A DNA stretch of 64,000 nt from Ferrovibrio sp046297595 (GCF_046297595.1 NZ_JBKBHT010000010.1:1-64000); one strand, 5' to 3'. Positions 1 to 8,972 are shown, counted from the first letter of the stretch. Numbers and translations are program-made. The notes: generated from the sequence alone by a model not told the origin.

Positions 1-42
1 CGTACCGTCGGCGCCGGCGTCGTCGCCAAGATCATCGCGTAA
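1..42 (+). CDS. tuf: Elongation factor Tu, C-terminal end (partial)
   Basis: Thirteen codons and a TAA stop are visible; the residues end RTVGAGVVAKIIA, the characteristic C-terminus of EF-Tu domain 3. The rest of the gene lies left of the window. EF-Tu delivers aminoacyl-tRNA to the ribosome. Its place 29 bases before rpsJ fits the usual str-S10 junction of proteobacteria. Confidence 0.9.
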   Translation, partial: RTVGAGVVAKIIA

Positions 43-71
43 GCGACGCCGTCTAGCTGGGACATAGGACC

Positions 72-380
<309 letters not shown>

Positions 381-393
381 GGGAAGCGAACCC

Positions 394-1077
394 ATGCGGA
401 CCGGATTGGTTGCACGCAAGCTGGGGATGACCCGGCTGTTCACGGAGGACGGTACGCATGTGCCCGTCACCGTGCTGAAGGTGGACAACTGCCAGGTGGT
501 GGCGCAGCGCACCGAGGAAAAGGACGGCTACACGGCCCTCCAGCTCGGCGTCGATGCGGCTAAGCCGAAGAATGTCACGAAGGCGCTGCGCGGGCATTTT
601 GCCAAGGCCAACGTCGAGCCGAAGCGCAAGCTCGTTGAGTTTCGCGTTCCGGCCGAGGCCCTGGTCGATGTTGGTGCCGAGCTGTCGGTCGAGCATTTCG
701 TCGTCGGCCAGTTTGTCGATGTGTCGGGTTCGACCATCGGTAAGGGTTTCGCCGGCGTCATGAAGCGCCACAACTTCCGCGGCCTCGAAGCCTCGCACGG
801 CGTTTCGATCAGCCACCGCAGCCACGGTTCGACTGGCCAGCGCCAGGATCCGGGCAAGGTGTTCAAGGGCAAGAAGATGGCCGGCCATATGGGCGACCGT
901 AACCGCACCCAGCAGAACCTGCAGGTGGTGCGCACGGATGCTGCCCGCGGCCTGATCATGCTCAAGGGCAGCGTTCCGGGCTCCGAGGGCCAGTATGTGG
1001 TTGTTCGCGATGCGGTGAAGAAGCCGCGCGCGAAGGACCTGCCGATGCCGGCCGCCCTCAAGGCCGCCGAGAAGTAA
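394..1077 (+). CDS. rplC: 50S ribosomal protein L3
   Basis: 227 residues from the ATG at 394, which reads MRTGLVARKLGMTRLF, the standard L3 N-terminus. An in-frame upstream extension to 361 lies inside rpsJ and is rejected. The L3 core GKGFAGVMKRHNFRG and the loop SHGSTGQRQDPGKVFKGKK are present. That loop includes the Gln methylated by PrmB in other bacteria. L3 is an early 23S rRNA assembly protein that reaches towards the peptidyl-transferase centre. Confidence 0.97.
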   Translation: MRTGLVARKLGMTRLFTEDGTHVPVTVLKVDNCQVVAQRTEEKDGYTALQLGVDAAKPKNVTKALRGHFAKANVEPKRKLVEFRVPAEALVDVGAELSVEHFVVGQFVDVSGSTIGKGFAGVMKRHNFRGLEASHGVSISHRSHGSTGQRQDPGKVFKGKKMAGHMGDRNRTQQNLQVVRTDAARGLIMLKGSVPGSEGQYVVVRDAVKKPRAKDLPMPAALKAAEK

Positions 1078-1089
1078 GGGTATAGGATC

Positions 1090-1722
1090 ATGGCCGATAC
1101 CATTGAAATCGCGGTGACCACGCTGGAGAACAAGGACTCGGGCAAGCTTGCGCTGTCCAAGGACGTGTTCGGCCTGCCGCCGCGTGCCGACCTGCTGCAG
1201 CGTTATGTGATCTGGCAGCTTGCCAAGCGCCAGCAGGGCACCCACAAGACCAAGACCTATGGCGAGGTTGCCGGTTCGACCCGCAAGATCGTCAATCAGA
1301 AGGGCAGCGGCGGCGCCCGCCACGGCGGCATCCGCGCTCCGCAGTTCCGCGGCGGCGGCAAGGCGTTCGGCCCCGTGCCGCACAGCCATGCCATCGACCT
1401 GCCCAAGAAGGTTCGCAAGCTGGCGCTGAAGACCGCGCTGTCGACCAAGCTGGCCGAAGGCAAGCTGAAGATTGTCGACAATGCCGTTCTGCAGGTCGGC
1501 AAGACCAAGGAACTGGCCGGCAAGCTGAAGGGCATGGGTCTGGAGAGCGCCCTGGTCATCGACGGCAAGACGCTGGACGAGAATTTCGCCCGCGCCGTGC
1601 GTTCGCTCCGTTACATCGACGTGCTGCCGGAGCAGGGCGCCAATGTGTACGACATCCTGCGCCGCGACACCCTGGTTCTGACCAAGGCCGCGGTCGAGGC
1701 TCTGGAGGCTCGCCTGAAATGA
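1090..1722 (+). CDS. rplD: 50S ribosomal protein L4
   Basis: 210 residues, usual L4 length. The extended loop that lines the exit tunnel is recognisable (KGSGGARHGGIRAPQFRGGG, about residues 76-95). In E. coli L4 also represses the S10 operon, but no matching leader is visible here because the operon start lies near tuf. The stop overlaps the rplW start by four bases (ATGA), which implies translational coupling. Confidence 0.97.
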   Translation: MADTIEIAVTTLENKDSGKLALSKDVFGLPPRADLLQRYVIWQLAKRQQGTHKTKTYGEVAGSTRKIVNQKGSGGARHGGIRAPQFRGGGKAFGPVPHSHAIDLPKKVRKLALKTALSTKLAEGKLKIVDNAVLQVGKTKELAGKLKGMGLESALVIDGKTLDENFARAVRSLRYIDVLPEQGANVYDILRRDTLVLTKAAVEALEARLK

Positions 1723-2012
1723 GCAATATCAATCACTACGACGTGATCCTCGCGCCGGTGATCACCGAGAAGGCGACCCGTACTTCCGAGTACAACCAGG
1801 TCACTTTCAAGGTGCCGCTGACCGCCACCAAGCCGCAGATCAAGGCCGCCGTCGAGGCGCTGTTCAAGGTCAAGGTGAAGGCGGTCAATACCCTGCGCGC
1901 GAAGGGCAAGACCAAGATGTTTCGTGGCGAGCCGGGCCAGCGCTCGGACTGGAAGAAGGCGATGGTCACCCTCGCCGACGGCCACAAGATCGACGTGACG
2001 ACGGGGATCTAA
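1719..2012 (+). CDS. rplW: 50S ribosomal protein L23
   Basis: 97 residues starting MSNINHYDVILAPVITEKAT; the VITEKAT motif is typical of bacterial L23. L23 sits at the tunnel exit and docks trigger factor and SRP. It overlaps rplD by four bases and is four bases from rplB. Confidence 0.97.
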   Translation: MSNINHYDVILAPVITEKATRTSEYNQVTFKVPLTATKPQIKAAVEALFKVKVKAVNTLRAKGKTKMFRGEPGQRSDWKKAMVTLADGHKIDVTTGI

Positions 2013-2016
2013 AGCC

Positions 2017-2853
2017 ATGGCGTTGAAGACATACAAGCCGGTTACGCCGTCGACCCGCGGCCTCGTGCTGATCGACCGTTCGCAGCTCCACAAGGGCCGT
2101 CCGGTCAAGGAACTGACCGAGGGCCTGAAGAAGACTGGTGGCCGCAACCATTTCGGTCGTATCACCACCCGCCACATCGGCGGCGGCCACAAGCGCCGCT
2201 ACCGCATGGTCGACTTCAAGCGCCGCAAGTTCGATATCGGCGCCACGGTCGAGCGGATCGAGTATGATCCGAACCGCACTGCGTTCATCGCGCTGATCAA
2301 GTACGATGACGGCGAGCTGTCCTACATCCTGGCTCCGCAGCGCCTGAAGGCCGGCGACCGCGTGGTGGCCGGTGAGAAGGCCGACATCAAGCCGGGCAAC
2401 GCGATGCCAATGAAGTCGATCCCGGTCGGCACCATCATCCACAATGTCGAGCTGAAGCCCGGCAAGGGTGGCCAGATGGCCCGTTCGGCCGGCAGCTTCG
2501 TGCAGCTGGTCGGCAAGGATCAGGGCATGGCTCTGGTGCGTCTGGCCTCGGGCGAGCAGCGTCTGGTGCAGGCCGAATGCATGGCCACCATCGGTGCGGT
2601 GTCGAACCCGGACAACCAGAACACCAAGCTGGGCAAGGCCGGTCGCAAGCGCTGGATGGGCATCCGTCCGACCGTTCGCGGTGTTGCCATGAACCCGATC
2701 GACCACCCGCATGGTGGTGGTGAAGGTCGTACCTCGGGCGGTCGCCATCCGGTGACCCCGTGGGGCAAGAACACCAAGGGCAAGCGCACCCGTAACAACA
2801 AGCGGACGCAGAAGATGATCCTGCGCCGCCGCCCGTCGGGCAAGCATAGCTGA
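2017..2853 (+). CDS. rplB: 50S ribosomal protein L2
   Basis: 278 residues, the usual L2 length. The C-terminal motif NPIDHPHGGGEGRTSGGRHP is intact and includes the conserved His close to the peptidyl-transferase centre. L2 is needed for subunit association and peptide bond formation. Spacing to neighbours is short (4 bases before, 19 after). Confidence 0.98.
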   Translation: MALKTYKPVTPSTRGLVLIDRSQLHKGRPVKELTEGLKKTGGRNHFGRITTRHIGGGHKRRYRMVDFKRRKFDIGATVERIEYDPNRTAFIALIKYDDGELSYILAPQRLKAGDRVVAGEKADIKPGNAMPMKSIPVGTIIHNVELKPGKGGQMARSAGSFVQLVGKDQGMALVRLASGEQRLVQAECMATIGAVSNPDNQNTKLGKAGRKRWMGIRPTVRGVAMNPIDHPHGGGEGRTSGGRHPVTPWGKNTKGKRTRNNKRTQKMILRRRPSGKHS

Positions 2854-2872
2854 TCGGGCTAGGAGGTAGATC

Positions 2873-3148
2873 GTGACACGTTCTGTCTGGAAAGGCCCGT
2901 TCGTAGACGGGTATCTGCTGAAGAAGGCCGACAAGGTTGCGTCGTCGGGCCGCAAGGAGGTCATCAAGACCTGGTCGCGGCGTTCGACGATCATGCCGCA
3001 GTTTGTCGGCCAGACCTTCGGCGTCCATAACGGCAATAAGTTCATCCCGGTTCTGGTGACCGAGGAAATGGTCGGGCACAAGTTCGGCGAGTTCTCGCCG
3101 ACCCGCACCTTCCACGGCCACACCGCTGACAAGAAGGCGAAGAAGTAA
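2873..3148 (+). CDS. rpsS: 30S ribosomal protein S19
   Basis: 91 residues. The start is GTG at 2873, preceded by a strong AGGAGG Shine-Dalgarno sequence at about 2861-2866; no better ATG exists in frame. The MTRSVWKGPFVDGYLLKK N-terminus is diagnostic for S19, a small-subunit head protein that pairs with S13. Confidence 0.97.
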   Translation: MTRSVWKGPFVDGYLLKKADKVASSGRKEVIKTWSRRSTIMPQFVGQTFGVHNGNKFIPVLVTEEMVGHKFGEFSPTRTFHGHTADKKAKK

Positions 3149-3150
3149 CC

Positions 3151-3615
3151 ATGGGCAAGCAGGCGCGCGAATCCCGCCTCGGCGAGAACGAGGCCATGGC
3201 CGTGGGGCGCAACATCCGTGTTAGCCCCCGCAAGCTGGGTGTGGTTGCCGGTCTGATCCGCGGCAAGCGGGTTGAATCGGCTCTCTCCGAGCTGACCTTC
3301 TCCAAGCGGCGCATCGCGCAGGACGTCAAGAAGGTCCTGCAGTCGGCGATCGCCAATGCCGAAAACAACCACCAGCTCGATGTCGACCGTCTGGTCGTTG
3401 CCGAAGCCAGCGTGGGCAAGGGCCTTGTGATGCGGCGTTTCCACGCCCGCGCGCGTGGCCGCGGCGCCAAGATCCTGAAGCCGTTCAGCCACCTCACCAT
3501 CGTGGTGCGCGAGCGCGAGGAAGAGAAGAAGGCTCCGGCCAAAGCCAAGTCGACGGAGGCCAAGTCGGCTCCGAAGTCGAAGAAGGCTGAAGCGCAGAGC
3601 GGGGAGCAGGCGTAA
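3151..3615 (+). CDS. rplV: 50S ribosomal protein L22 with long basic C-terminal tail
   Basis: 154 residues. Residues 1-120 match bacterial L22, with the beta-hairpin that lines the exit tunnel near ARARGRGAKILKP. L22 is usually about 110-127 residues. Here about 30 extra Lys/Ala/Glu-rich residues follow REREEEKK. Whether the tail has a function is unknown; such tails occur in some alphaproteobacteria. The TAA stop and the rpsC ATG share one base (TAATG). Confidence 0.96.
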   Translation: MGKQARESRLGENEAMAVGRNIRVSPRKLGVVAGLIRGKRVESALSELTFSKRRIAQDVKKVLQSAIANAENNHQLDVDRLVVAEASVGKGLVMRRFHARARGRGAKILKPFSHLTIVVREREEEKKAPAKAKSTEAKSAPKSKKAEAQSGEQA

Positions 3616-4322
3616 TGGGTCAGAAAGTCAATCCGGTCGGGCTTCGCCTCGGCATCAACCGCACCTGGGATTCCCGCTGGTATGCCAGCGACAAGGAATA
3701 TGCCGGCCTGCTGCATGAGGATCTGAAGATCCGCAAGTATCTCGAGCAGCGTCTGGCCCAGGCCGGCGTTGCCCGCATCGTGATCGAGCGCCCGGCCAAG
3801 AAGGCCCGCATCACCATCCACTCGGCCCGTCCGGGCGTGGTGATCGGCAAGAAGGGTGCCGACATCGAGAAGCTGCGTTCCGATCTGGCCAAGATGACCA
3901 AGTCGGAAGTGCACCTGAACATCGTCGAGATCCGCAAGCCGGAACTGGACGCCAAGCTGGTGGCCGAGAATATCGCCCAGCAGCTGGAGCGTCGCGTGGC
4001 GTTCCGTCGCGCCATGAAGCGCGCCGTGCAGTCGGCGATGCGTCTGGGCGCCGGCGGCATCCGCATCAACTGCGGCGGCCGTCTGGGCGGCGCGGAAATC
4101 GCCCGCGTTGAGTGGTATCGCGAAGGCCGTGTGCCGCTGCATACGCTGCGCGCCGATGTGGATTTCGCCCGTGCCACGGCGAAGACCGCTTACGGTTCGT
4201 GCGGTGTGAAGGTTTGGGTGTTCAAGGGCGAAATCATGGCCCATGACCCGATGGCGCAGGACAAGCGCATGGCTGAGCAGGTCCAGGGTCACCAGGGCGG
4301 CCACCAGGGCCGTCAGGGCTGA
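3615..4322 (+). CDS. rpsC: 30S ribosomal protein S3
   Basis: 235 residues with the MGQKVNPVGLRLG start of S3 and a KH domain carrying GVVIGKKGADIEKL (about residues 74-87). S3 forms part of the mRNA entry site. The C-terminus ends in a Gln/Gly/His-rich low-complexity tail, a variable part of the family. It overlaps rplV by one base. Confidence 0.98.
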   Translation: MGQKVNPVGLRLGINRTWDSRWYASDKEYAGLLHEDLKIRKYLEQRLAQAGVARIVIERPAKKARITIHSARPGVVIGKKGADIEKLRSDLAKMTKSEVHLNIVEIRKPELDAKLVAENIAQQLERRVAFRRAMKRAVQSAMRLGAGGIRINCGGRLGGAEIARVEWYREGRVPLHTLRADVDFARATAKTAYGSCGVKVWVFKGEIMAHDPMAQDKRMAEQVQGHQGGHQGRQG

Positions 4323-4339
4323 GCCGGGAGTAACGAGAG

Positions 4340-4759
4340 ATGTTGCAACCGAAGCGTACCAAGTTCCGCAAGGCCTTTAAGGGCCGCATCAAGGGCGTCG
4401 CCAAGGGCGGTACCGATCTCAATTTCGGTGCTTTCGGCCTGAAGGCGATGGAGCCGGCGCGCGTGACCGCCCGCCAGATCGAAGCCTGCCGCCGTGCGAT
4501 CACCCGCCACATCAAGCGCCAGGGCCGCATGTGGATCCGCGTGTTCCCGGATGTGCCGGTGTCGAAGAAGCCGGCCGAAGTCCGCATGGGTTCGGGTAAG
4601 GGTTCGCCTGAATTGTGGGTCTGCCGGATCAAGCCGGGCCGCGTGATGTTCGAACTCGACGGCATTCCGGCCAATCTGGCCAAGGAAGCCTTCGCGCTGG
4701 GCGCCGCCAAGCTGCCGATCCGCACGAAAGTCATCACCCGCCTGGGTGAGGGAGCGTAA
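4340..4759 (+). CDS. rplP: 50S ribosomal protein L16
   Basis: 139 residues, standard length. It starts MLQPKRTKFRKAFKGR and contains the L16 signature RMGSGKGSPELWV near residues 80-92. L16 helps to position the A-site tRNA. A GGGAGTAACGAGAG ribosome-binding region precedes the ATG. Confidence 0.97.
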   Translation: MLQPKRTKFRKAFKGRIKGVAKGGTDLNFGAFGLKAMEPARVTARQIEACRRAITRHIKRQGRMWIRVFPDVPVSKKPAEVRMGSGKGSPELWVCRIKPGRVMFELDGIPANLAKEAFALGAAKLPIRTKVITRLGEGA

Positions 4760-4762
4760 GTC

Positions 4763-4963
4763 ATGAAGGCCAACGAACTGGTCGGCAAGACCAAGGACGA
4801 GCTGACCACCAAGCTCGCCGATCTGAAGAAAGAGCAGTTCAACCTGCGCTTCCAGAAGGCGACCGGTCAGTTGGAGAACACCGCGCGCGTCACCCAGGTG
4901 CGTCGCGACATCGCCCGTGTGCGTACCGCCCTGCACAAGCAGGTCGGCGGCAAGCAGGCGTAA
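4763..4963 (+). CDS. rpmC: 50S ribosomal protein L29
   Basis: 66 residues, a typical small two-helix L29 starting MKANELVGKTKDEL and containing the KEQFNLRFQKATGQLEN core. It lies at the exit tunnel beside L23. Three bases separate it from rplP. Confidence 0.96.
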   Translation: MKANELVGKTKDELTTKLADLKKEQFNLRFQKATGQLENTARVTQVRRDIARVRTALHKQVGGKQA

Positions 4964-4973
4964 GGAGAGAAAG

Positions 4974-5210
4974 ATGCCGAAGCGCGTATTGCAGGGCGTC
5001 GTGGTGAGCAACAAGGGCAACAAGACCATCGTCGTGAAGGTCGAGCGCCGCATCATGGACCCGGTGTACAAGAAGTTCATCCGTCGTTCGAAGAATTACC
5101 ACGCCCACGACGAGAATAACTCCCGTAAGGAGGGCGAGGTTGTGTGGATTCAGGAGTCGAAACCCATCTCGAAGCTTAAGCGGTGGGTTGTCGTCGAGAA
5201 CGCCTCCTAA
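4974..5210 (+). CDS. rpsQ: 30S ribosomal protein S17
   Basis: 78 residues from the ATG at 4974, which reads MPKRVLQGVVVSNKGNKT. The preceding TAAGGAGAG provides the ribosome-binding site and decides this start over an in-frame upstream extension that lies in rpmC. It is an OB-fold 16S rRNA-binding protein with the usual length. Confidence 0.97.
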   Translation: MPKRVLQGVVVSNKGNKTIVVKVERRIMDPVYKKFIRRSKNYHAHDENNSRKEGEVVWIQESKPISKLKRWVVVENAS

Positions 5211-5245
5211 AGCCCACCAAAGATATTTAGCGAGGTACAGGTCCA

Positions 5246-5614
5246 ATGATCCAGGTGGAAACCAATCTCGACGTCGCCGATAATTCGGGCGCACGCCGGG
5301 TCCAGTGCATCAAGGTGCTGGGTGGAGCCAAGCGCCGTACGGCACAGGTCGGCGACATCATCGTCGTGTCCGTCAAGGACGCGATTCCGCGCGGTCGCGT
5401 GAAGAAGGGTGACGTGCATCGCGCCGTCATCGTCCGCACCGCCAAGGAAATCCGCCGCCCCGATGGCAGCGCGATCCGCTTTGACCGCAACGCCGCGGTC
5501 CTCATCAACAAGCAGCAGGAACCGATCGGCACCCGTATTTTCGGCCCGGTGACCCGCGAGCTGCGTGGCAAGGGCCACATGAAGATCATTTCGCTGGCGC
5601 CGGAGGTGCTCTGA
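5246..5614 (+). CDS. rplN: 50S ribosomal protein L14
   Basis: 122 residues, exactly the usual length, with MIQVETNLDVADNSGARRVQ at the start. L14 forms an intersubunit bridge and is the target of silencing factor RsfS. It begins the spc part of the cluster. Confidence 0.98.
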   Translation: MIQVETNLDVADNSGARRVQCIKVLGGAKRRTAQVGDIIVVSVKDAIPRGRVKKGDVHRAVIVRTAKEIRRPDGSAIRFDRNAAVLINKQQEPIGTRIFGPVTRELRGKGHMKIISLAPEVL

Positions 5615-5617
5615 GCC

Positions 5618-5941
5618 ATGGCCGAGAAGCTGAAGATCAAGAAGGGCGACAAGGTCGTCGTCATCACCGGACGCTCGAAGGGCGTGTCCGGCGAGGTGAT
5701 GAGCGTGAACCGCGTGACCGACCGCGTCGTCGTTGCCGGCGCCAACAAGGTGACCAAGCATGTCAAGCCGAGCCGCACCGCGGCCGGTGGCATCGAGGAG
5801 CGCGAGGCCGGCCTGCATATTTCCAACGTGATGCATGCCGATCCGAAGGACGGCAAGCCGACCCGCGTTGGCGTGAAAACCCTCGATGACGGCCGCCGCG
5901 TGCGCTTTGCCAAGCGCTCGGGCGAAGTCATCGATCGCTGA
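5618..5941 (+). CDS. rplX: 50S ribosomal protein L24
   Basis: 107 residues with the KOW motif IKKGDKVVVITGRSKGVSG at residues 6-24. L24 initiates 50S assembly. It starts three bases after rplN and its stop touches the rplE leader. Confidence 0.97.
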   Translation: MAEKLKIKKGDKVVVITGRSKGVSGEVMSVNRVTDRVVVAGANKVTKHVKPSRTAAGGIEEREAGLHISNVMHADPKDGKPTRVGVKTLDDGRRVRFAKRSGEVIDR

Positions 5942-5952
5942 TGGAGGCTGAG

Positions 5953-6498
5953 ATGGCCAATCCGCGCATGAAAGACATGTACGAGAACCAGGTTCGCAAG
6001 CAGCTGATCGAGAAGTTCGGCTACAAGAACCCGATGGAAGTGCCGAAGATCGACAAGATCGTCGTCAACATGGGTGTCGGCGAAGCCGCCCAGGATTCCA
6101 AGAAAGTGCAGGCCGCCGCGACCGAACTGGCCGCGATCACCGGCCAGAAGCCGGTGCTGACCAAGGCCCGCAAGGCGATCGCGAACTTCAAGCTGCGTGA
6201 AGGTCAGGCCGTCGGCTGCAAGGTCACGCTGCGCCGCGAGCACATGTACGAGTTCCTGGACCGGCTGATCAACATCGCGCTGCCGCGCGTCCGCGATTTC
6301 CGCGGCGTGAACGGCAAGAGCTTCGACGGTCGCGGCAACTATGCGCTCGGCCTGAAAGAACAGCTGATCTTCCCGGAGATCAACTACGACAAGGTCGATG
6401 CCACGCGCGGCATGGACATCATCATCTGCACCACGGCGAAGACGGACGAGGAAGCCAAGGCCCTGCTGGCCGGTTTCCGCATGCCGTTCATGAACTGA
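5953..6498 (+). CDS. rplE: 50S ribosomal protein L5
   Basis: 181 residues from the ATG at 5953 (MANPRMKDMYEN). An earlier in-frame ATG at 5941 would add four residues, but GGAGG at 5943-5947 is then best read as the ribosome-binding site of the 5953 start. L5 binds 5S rRNA; the motif PKIDKIVVNMGVGEA is intact. Confidence 0.95.
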   Translation: MANPRMKDMYENQVRKQLIEKFGYKNPMEVPKIDKIVVNMGVGEAAQDSKKVQAAATELAAITGQKPVLTKARKAIANFKLREGQAVGCKVTLRREHMYEFLDRLINIALPRVRDFRGVNGKSFDGRGNYALGLKEQLIFPEINYDKVDATRGMDIIICTTAKTDEEAKALLAGFRMPFMN

Positions 6499-6518
6499 GC
6501 CGAGAAGGGACCGCTGAT

Positions 6519-6824
6519 ATGGCAAAGACGAGTTCCGTCGAGAAAAACGAGCGCCGCCGCAGGATGTCGGCGCAGTACGCGGCCAAGCGCGCCAAGCTCA
6601 AGGCCACGATCAAGAACAAGAACGTCACCCCGGAAGAGCGCTTCGAGGCCGCCCTCAAGCTGGCCGAACTGCCGCGCAACTCCGCGAAGATCCGCGTGCG
6701 TAACCGCTGCGAACTGACAGGCCGCCCGCGCGGCACCTATCGCAAGCTGAAACTGTCGCGCAACATGCTGCGTGAACTGGCCTCGAGCGGCCAGATCCCC
6801 GGCATGGTCAAGTCGAGCTGGTAA
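6519..6824 (+). CDS. rpsN: 30S ribosomal protein S14 (zinc-free long form)
   Basis: 101 residues, the long form of S14. The zinc-binding CxxC pairs of the short form are absent; only one Cys is present in NRCELTGRPRG. The C-terminus ends IPGMVKSSW as in other proteobacteria. It is a small-subunit head protein. Confidence 0.97.
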   Translation: MAKTSSVEKNERRRRMSAQYAAKRAKLKATIKNKNVTPEERFEAALKLAELPRNSAKIRVRNRCELTGRPRGTYRKLKLSRNMLRELASSGQIPGMVKSSW

Positions 6825-6837
6825 GGAGAGCAGACAC

Positions 6838-7233
6838 ATGGCTCTGACCGATCCCCTGGGCGATCTGCTGGCCCGTATCCGTAACGGCCAGCAGGCGGGC
6901 AAGGCGACCATCGCCTCCCCGGCCTCGAAGCTGCGTATGAACGTGCTCGAGGTCCTGAAGAAGGAAGGCTATATCCGCGGCTACGAGCTGCAGGAAGATG
7001 GCAACAAGCGCAATCTGCGCATCGAACTGAAGTATTACGAGGGCGAGCCGGTGATCAAGACGATCGACCGCGTCTCGAAGCCTGGCCGCCGCGTCTACTC
7101 GGCGATCAAGGACCTCGGCAAGGTTCGTGGCGGTCTCGGGATCTCGATCCTGTCGACCCCGCGCGGTGTGATGTCCGATGTCGAGGCCCGCGCTGCCAAT
7201 GTTGGCGGCGAAGTCCTCTGCCGCGTGTTCTAA
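6838..7233 (+). CDS. rpsH: 30S ribosomal protein S8
   Basis: 131 residues from the ATG at 6838 (MALTDPLGDLLARIRNGQ), after TAAGGAGAG. An in-frame extension back to 6772 lies within rpsN and is rejected. S8 binds the central domain of 16S rRNA and represses the spc operon at the rplE region in E. coli. The STPRGVMSD loop is intact. Confidence 0.97.
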   Translation: MALTDPLGDLLARIRNGQQAGKATIASPASKLRMNVLEVLKKEGYIRGYELQEDGNKRNLRIELKYYEGEPVIKTIDRVSKPGRRVYSAIKDLGKVRGGLGISILSTPRGVMSDVEARAANVGGEVLCRVF

Positions 7234-7245
7234 GGAGTCTGAACC

Positions 7246-7779
7246 ATGTCGCGTATCGGCAAGCATCCGGTTCCGGTGCCGCAGGGCGTGCAGGTCCAGT
7301 TGGCCGGCCAGACCCTGACCGCCAAGGGCCCGAAGGGTGAGCTTAAGCTCACCATCGTGGAAGATCTCGATGTCGCCCTGGCTGACAACAAGATCACCGT
7401 CAAGCCGCGTCAGGCCACCCGTCGCGCCCGCTCCATGTGGGGCATGCAGCGCACGCTGGTGAACAACCTGGTGAAGGGCGTCAAGGACGGTTACAGCCGC
7501 GAGCTGGACATCAATGGCGTCGGCCTCCGTGCGGCGATGCAGGGCAAGAACCTGCAGCTGAACATGGGCTTCAGCCACGAAGTGATCTACCCGATCCCGG
7601 CGGGCATCGAGATCAAGGTGGAAAAGCCCACCTCGATCAAGATCTCGGGCGCGGACAAGCATCTCGTCGGCCAGGTCGCTGCGGAAATCCGTGCGATCAA
7701 GCCGCCTGAGCCATACAAGGGCAAGGGCATCAAGTATTCCGACGAGACCATCCTGCGCAAGGAAGGCAAGAAGAAGTAA
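7246..7779 (+). CDS. rplF: 50S ribosomal protein L6
   Basis: 177 residues, the standard length, starting MSRIGKHPVPVPQGV and with the C-terminal signature PPEPYKGKGIKY. L6 stabilises the factor-binding region. A TAAGGAG ribosome-binding site precedes the ATG. Confidence 0.98.
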   Translation: MSRIGKHPVPVPQGVQVQLAGQTLTAKGPKGELKLTIVEDLDVALADNKITVKPRQATRRARSMWGMQRTLVNNLVKGVKDGYSRELDINGVGLRAAMQGKNLQLNMGFSHEVIYPIPAGIEIKVEKPTSIKISGADKHLVGQVAAEIRAIKPPEPYKGKGIKYSDETILRKEGKKK

Positions 7780-7790
7780 GGAATGCCGCT

Positions 7791-8162
7791 ATGAGCATGA
7801 AGACTCGCCTGAACGCTCTGAACGAGCGCCGCAAGCAGCGGAACCGCACCAAGATCATCGCCGCGGCCCATGGCCGTCCGCGCCTGAGCGTGCACCGTTC
7901 CTCGCGTTACATCTATGCCCAGGTCATCGACGATCTGAAGGGCGTGACCGTGGTCGCGGCCTCGTCGCTGGAACCCGGCCTGCGCGGCTCGCTGAAGACC
8001 GGCGCCGACAGCAAGGCGGCTTCGGAAGTCGGCAAGCTGATCGCCGAGCGCGCCAAGGCTGCGGGCATCACCGACGTCACTTTCGACCGCGGTGCCTATT
8101 TGTATCACGGGCGCGTCAAGGCGCTCGCCGAGGCGGCTCGCGAAGCTGGCCTGAATTTCTAA
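7791..8162 (+). CDS. rplR: 50S ribosomal protein L18
   Basis: 123 residues. The ATG at 7791 sits eight bases after AAGGA, so it is preferred over the ATG two codons later. L18 is a 5S rRNA-binding protein; the RPRLSVHRSSRYIYAQVIDD segment is typical. Confidence 0.97.
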   Translation: MSMKTRLNALNERRKQRNRTKIIAAAHGRPRLSVHRSSRYIYAQVIDDLKGVTVVAASSLEPGLRGSLKTGADSKAASEVGKLIAERAKAAGITDVTFDRGAYLYHGRVKALAEAAREAGLNF

Positions 8163-8178
8163 GAAAGGTTTGGGTACT

Positions 8179-8754
8179 ATGGCTGTTACTCAACGGGCTG
8201 AACGGGGCGAGCGGGAACGCGGCGAGCGCGGTGGTGATCGCGAGCGCGGCGACAACGAACTCGTCGACAAGCTGGTCAGCATCAACCGCGTCGCCAAGGT
8301 GGTGAAGGGCGGTCGTCGTTTCGGTTTCGCCGCCCTGGTTGTCATCGGCGACCAGAAGGGCCGCGTCGGCTACGGTTCGGGCAAGGCCCGCGAAGTGCCG
8401 GAAGCGATCCGCAAGGCGACCGAGCATGCCAAGCGCAACATGATCCGCGTCAACCTGCGCGAAGGCCGCACCCTGCATCACGACATCGAGGGCCGTCATG
8501 GCGCCGGCAAGGTCGTGCTGCGTGCCGCCCCTCCGGGCACCGGTATCATCGCCGGCGGTCCGATGCGCGCCGTGTTCGAGACGCTGGGCGTGGCCGATGT
8601 GGTGACCAAGTCGCTCGGCACTTCCAACCCGCATAACATGGTGAAGGCGACCTTCGAGGCGCTGAAGCAGCTGAACGCTCCCCGCCATATCGCGGCGAAG
8701 CGCGGCAAGAAGGTGGGCGACATTCTCGGTCGCCGCCCCGAGACTGAGGAGTAA
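8179..8754 (+). CDS. rpsE: 30S ribosomal protein S5
   Basis: 191 residues from the ATG at 8179, ten bases after AAAGG; an in-frame TTG at 8170 is less likely. An Arg/Glu-rich N-terminal stretch (about residues 5-25) precedes the dsRBD-like domain and the C-terminal domain. The loop GKAREVPEAIRKA is typical of S5. S5 affects decoding accuracy. The charged N-terminal extension is longer than in E. coli. Confidence 0.97.
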   Translation: MAVTQRAERGERERGERGGDRERGDNELVDKLVSINRVAKVVKGGRRFGFAALVVIGDQKGRVGYGSGKAREVPEAIRKATEHAKRNMIRVNLREGRTLHHDIEGRHGAGKVVLRAAPPGTGIIAGGPMRAVFETLGVADVVTKSLGTSNPHNMVKATFEALKQLNAPRHIAAKRGKKVGDILGRRPETEE

Positions 8755-8759
8755 GGGTC

Positions 8760-8963
8760 ATGGCGAAGGCGAAAGCTGCGGCCGCCAGCAAGACCGTGAA
8801 GGTCACCTGGATCCGGTCGGCCAACAAGCGCACTGTCGACCAGCAGCAGACCCTGGTCGGCCTTGGCCTGCGTAAGCTGAATCAGACCCGTGAGCTGGAG
8901 GATACCCCTTCGGTCCGCGGCATGATTGCCAAGGTTCAGCACCTGCTGCAGGTCGAAGGCTAA
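8760..8963 (+). CDS. rpmD: 50S ribosomal protein L30
   Basis: 67 residues, a normal bacterial L30 with the LRKLNQTRELEDTPSVRGMI core. It follows rpsE by five bases. The junction to rplO carries a hairpin. Confidence 0.96.
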   Translation: MAKAKAAAASKTVKVTWIRSANKRTVDQQQTLVGLGLRKLNQTRELEDTPSVRGMIAKVQHLLQVEG

Positions 8964-8972
8964 GGAACAAGC

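Noticed and set aside
1966..3492. 508-residue open frame antisense to rplB, rpsS and rplV
   Set aside because: Same reason: shadow of confident ribosomal genes in a GC-rich cluster.
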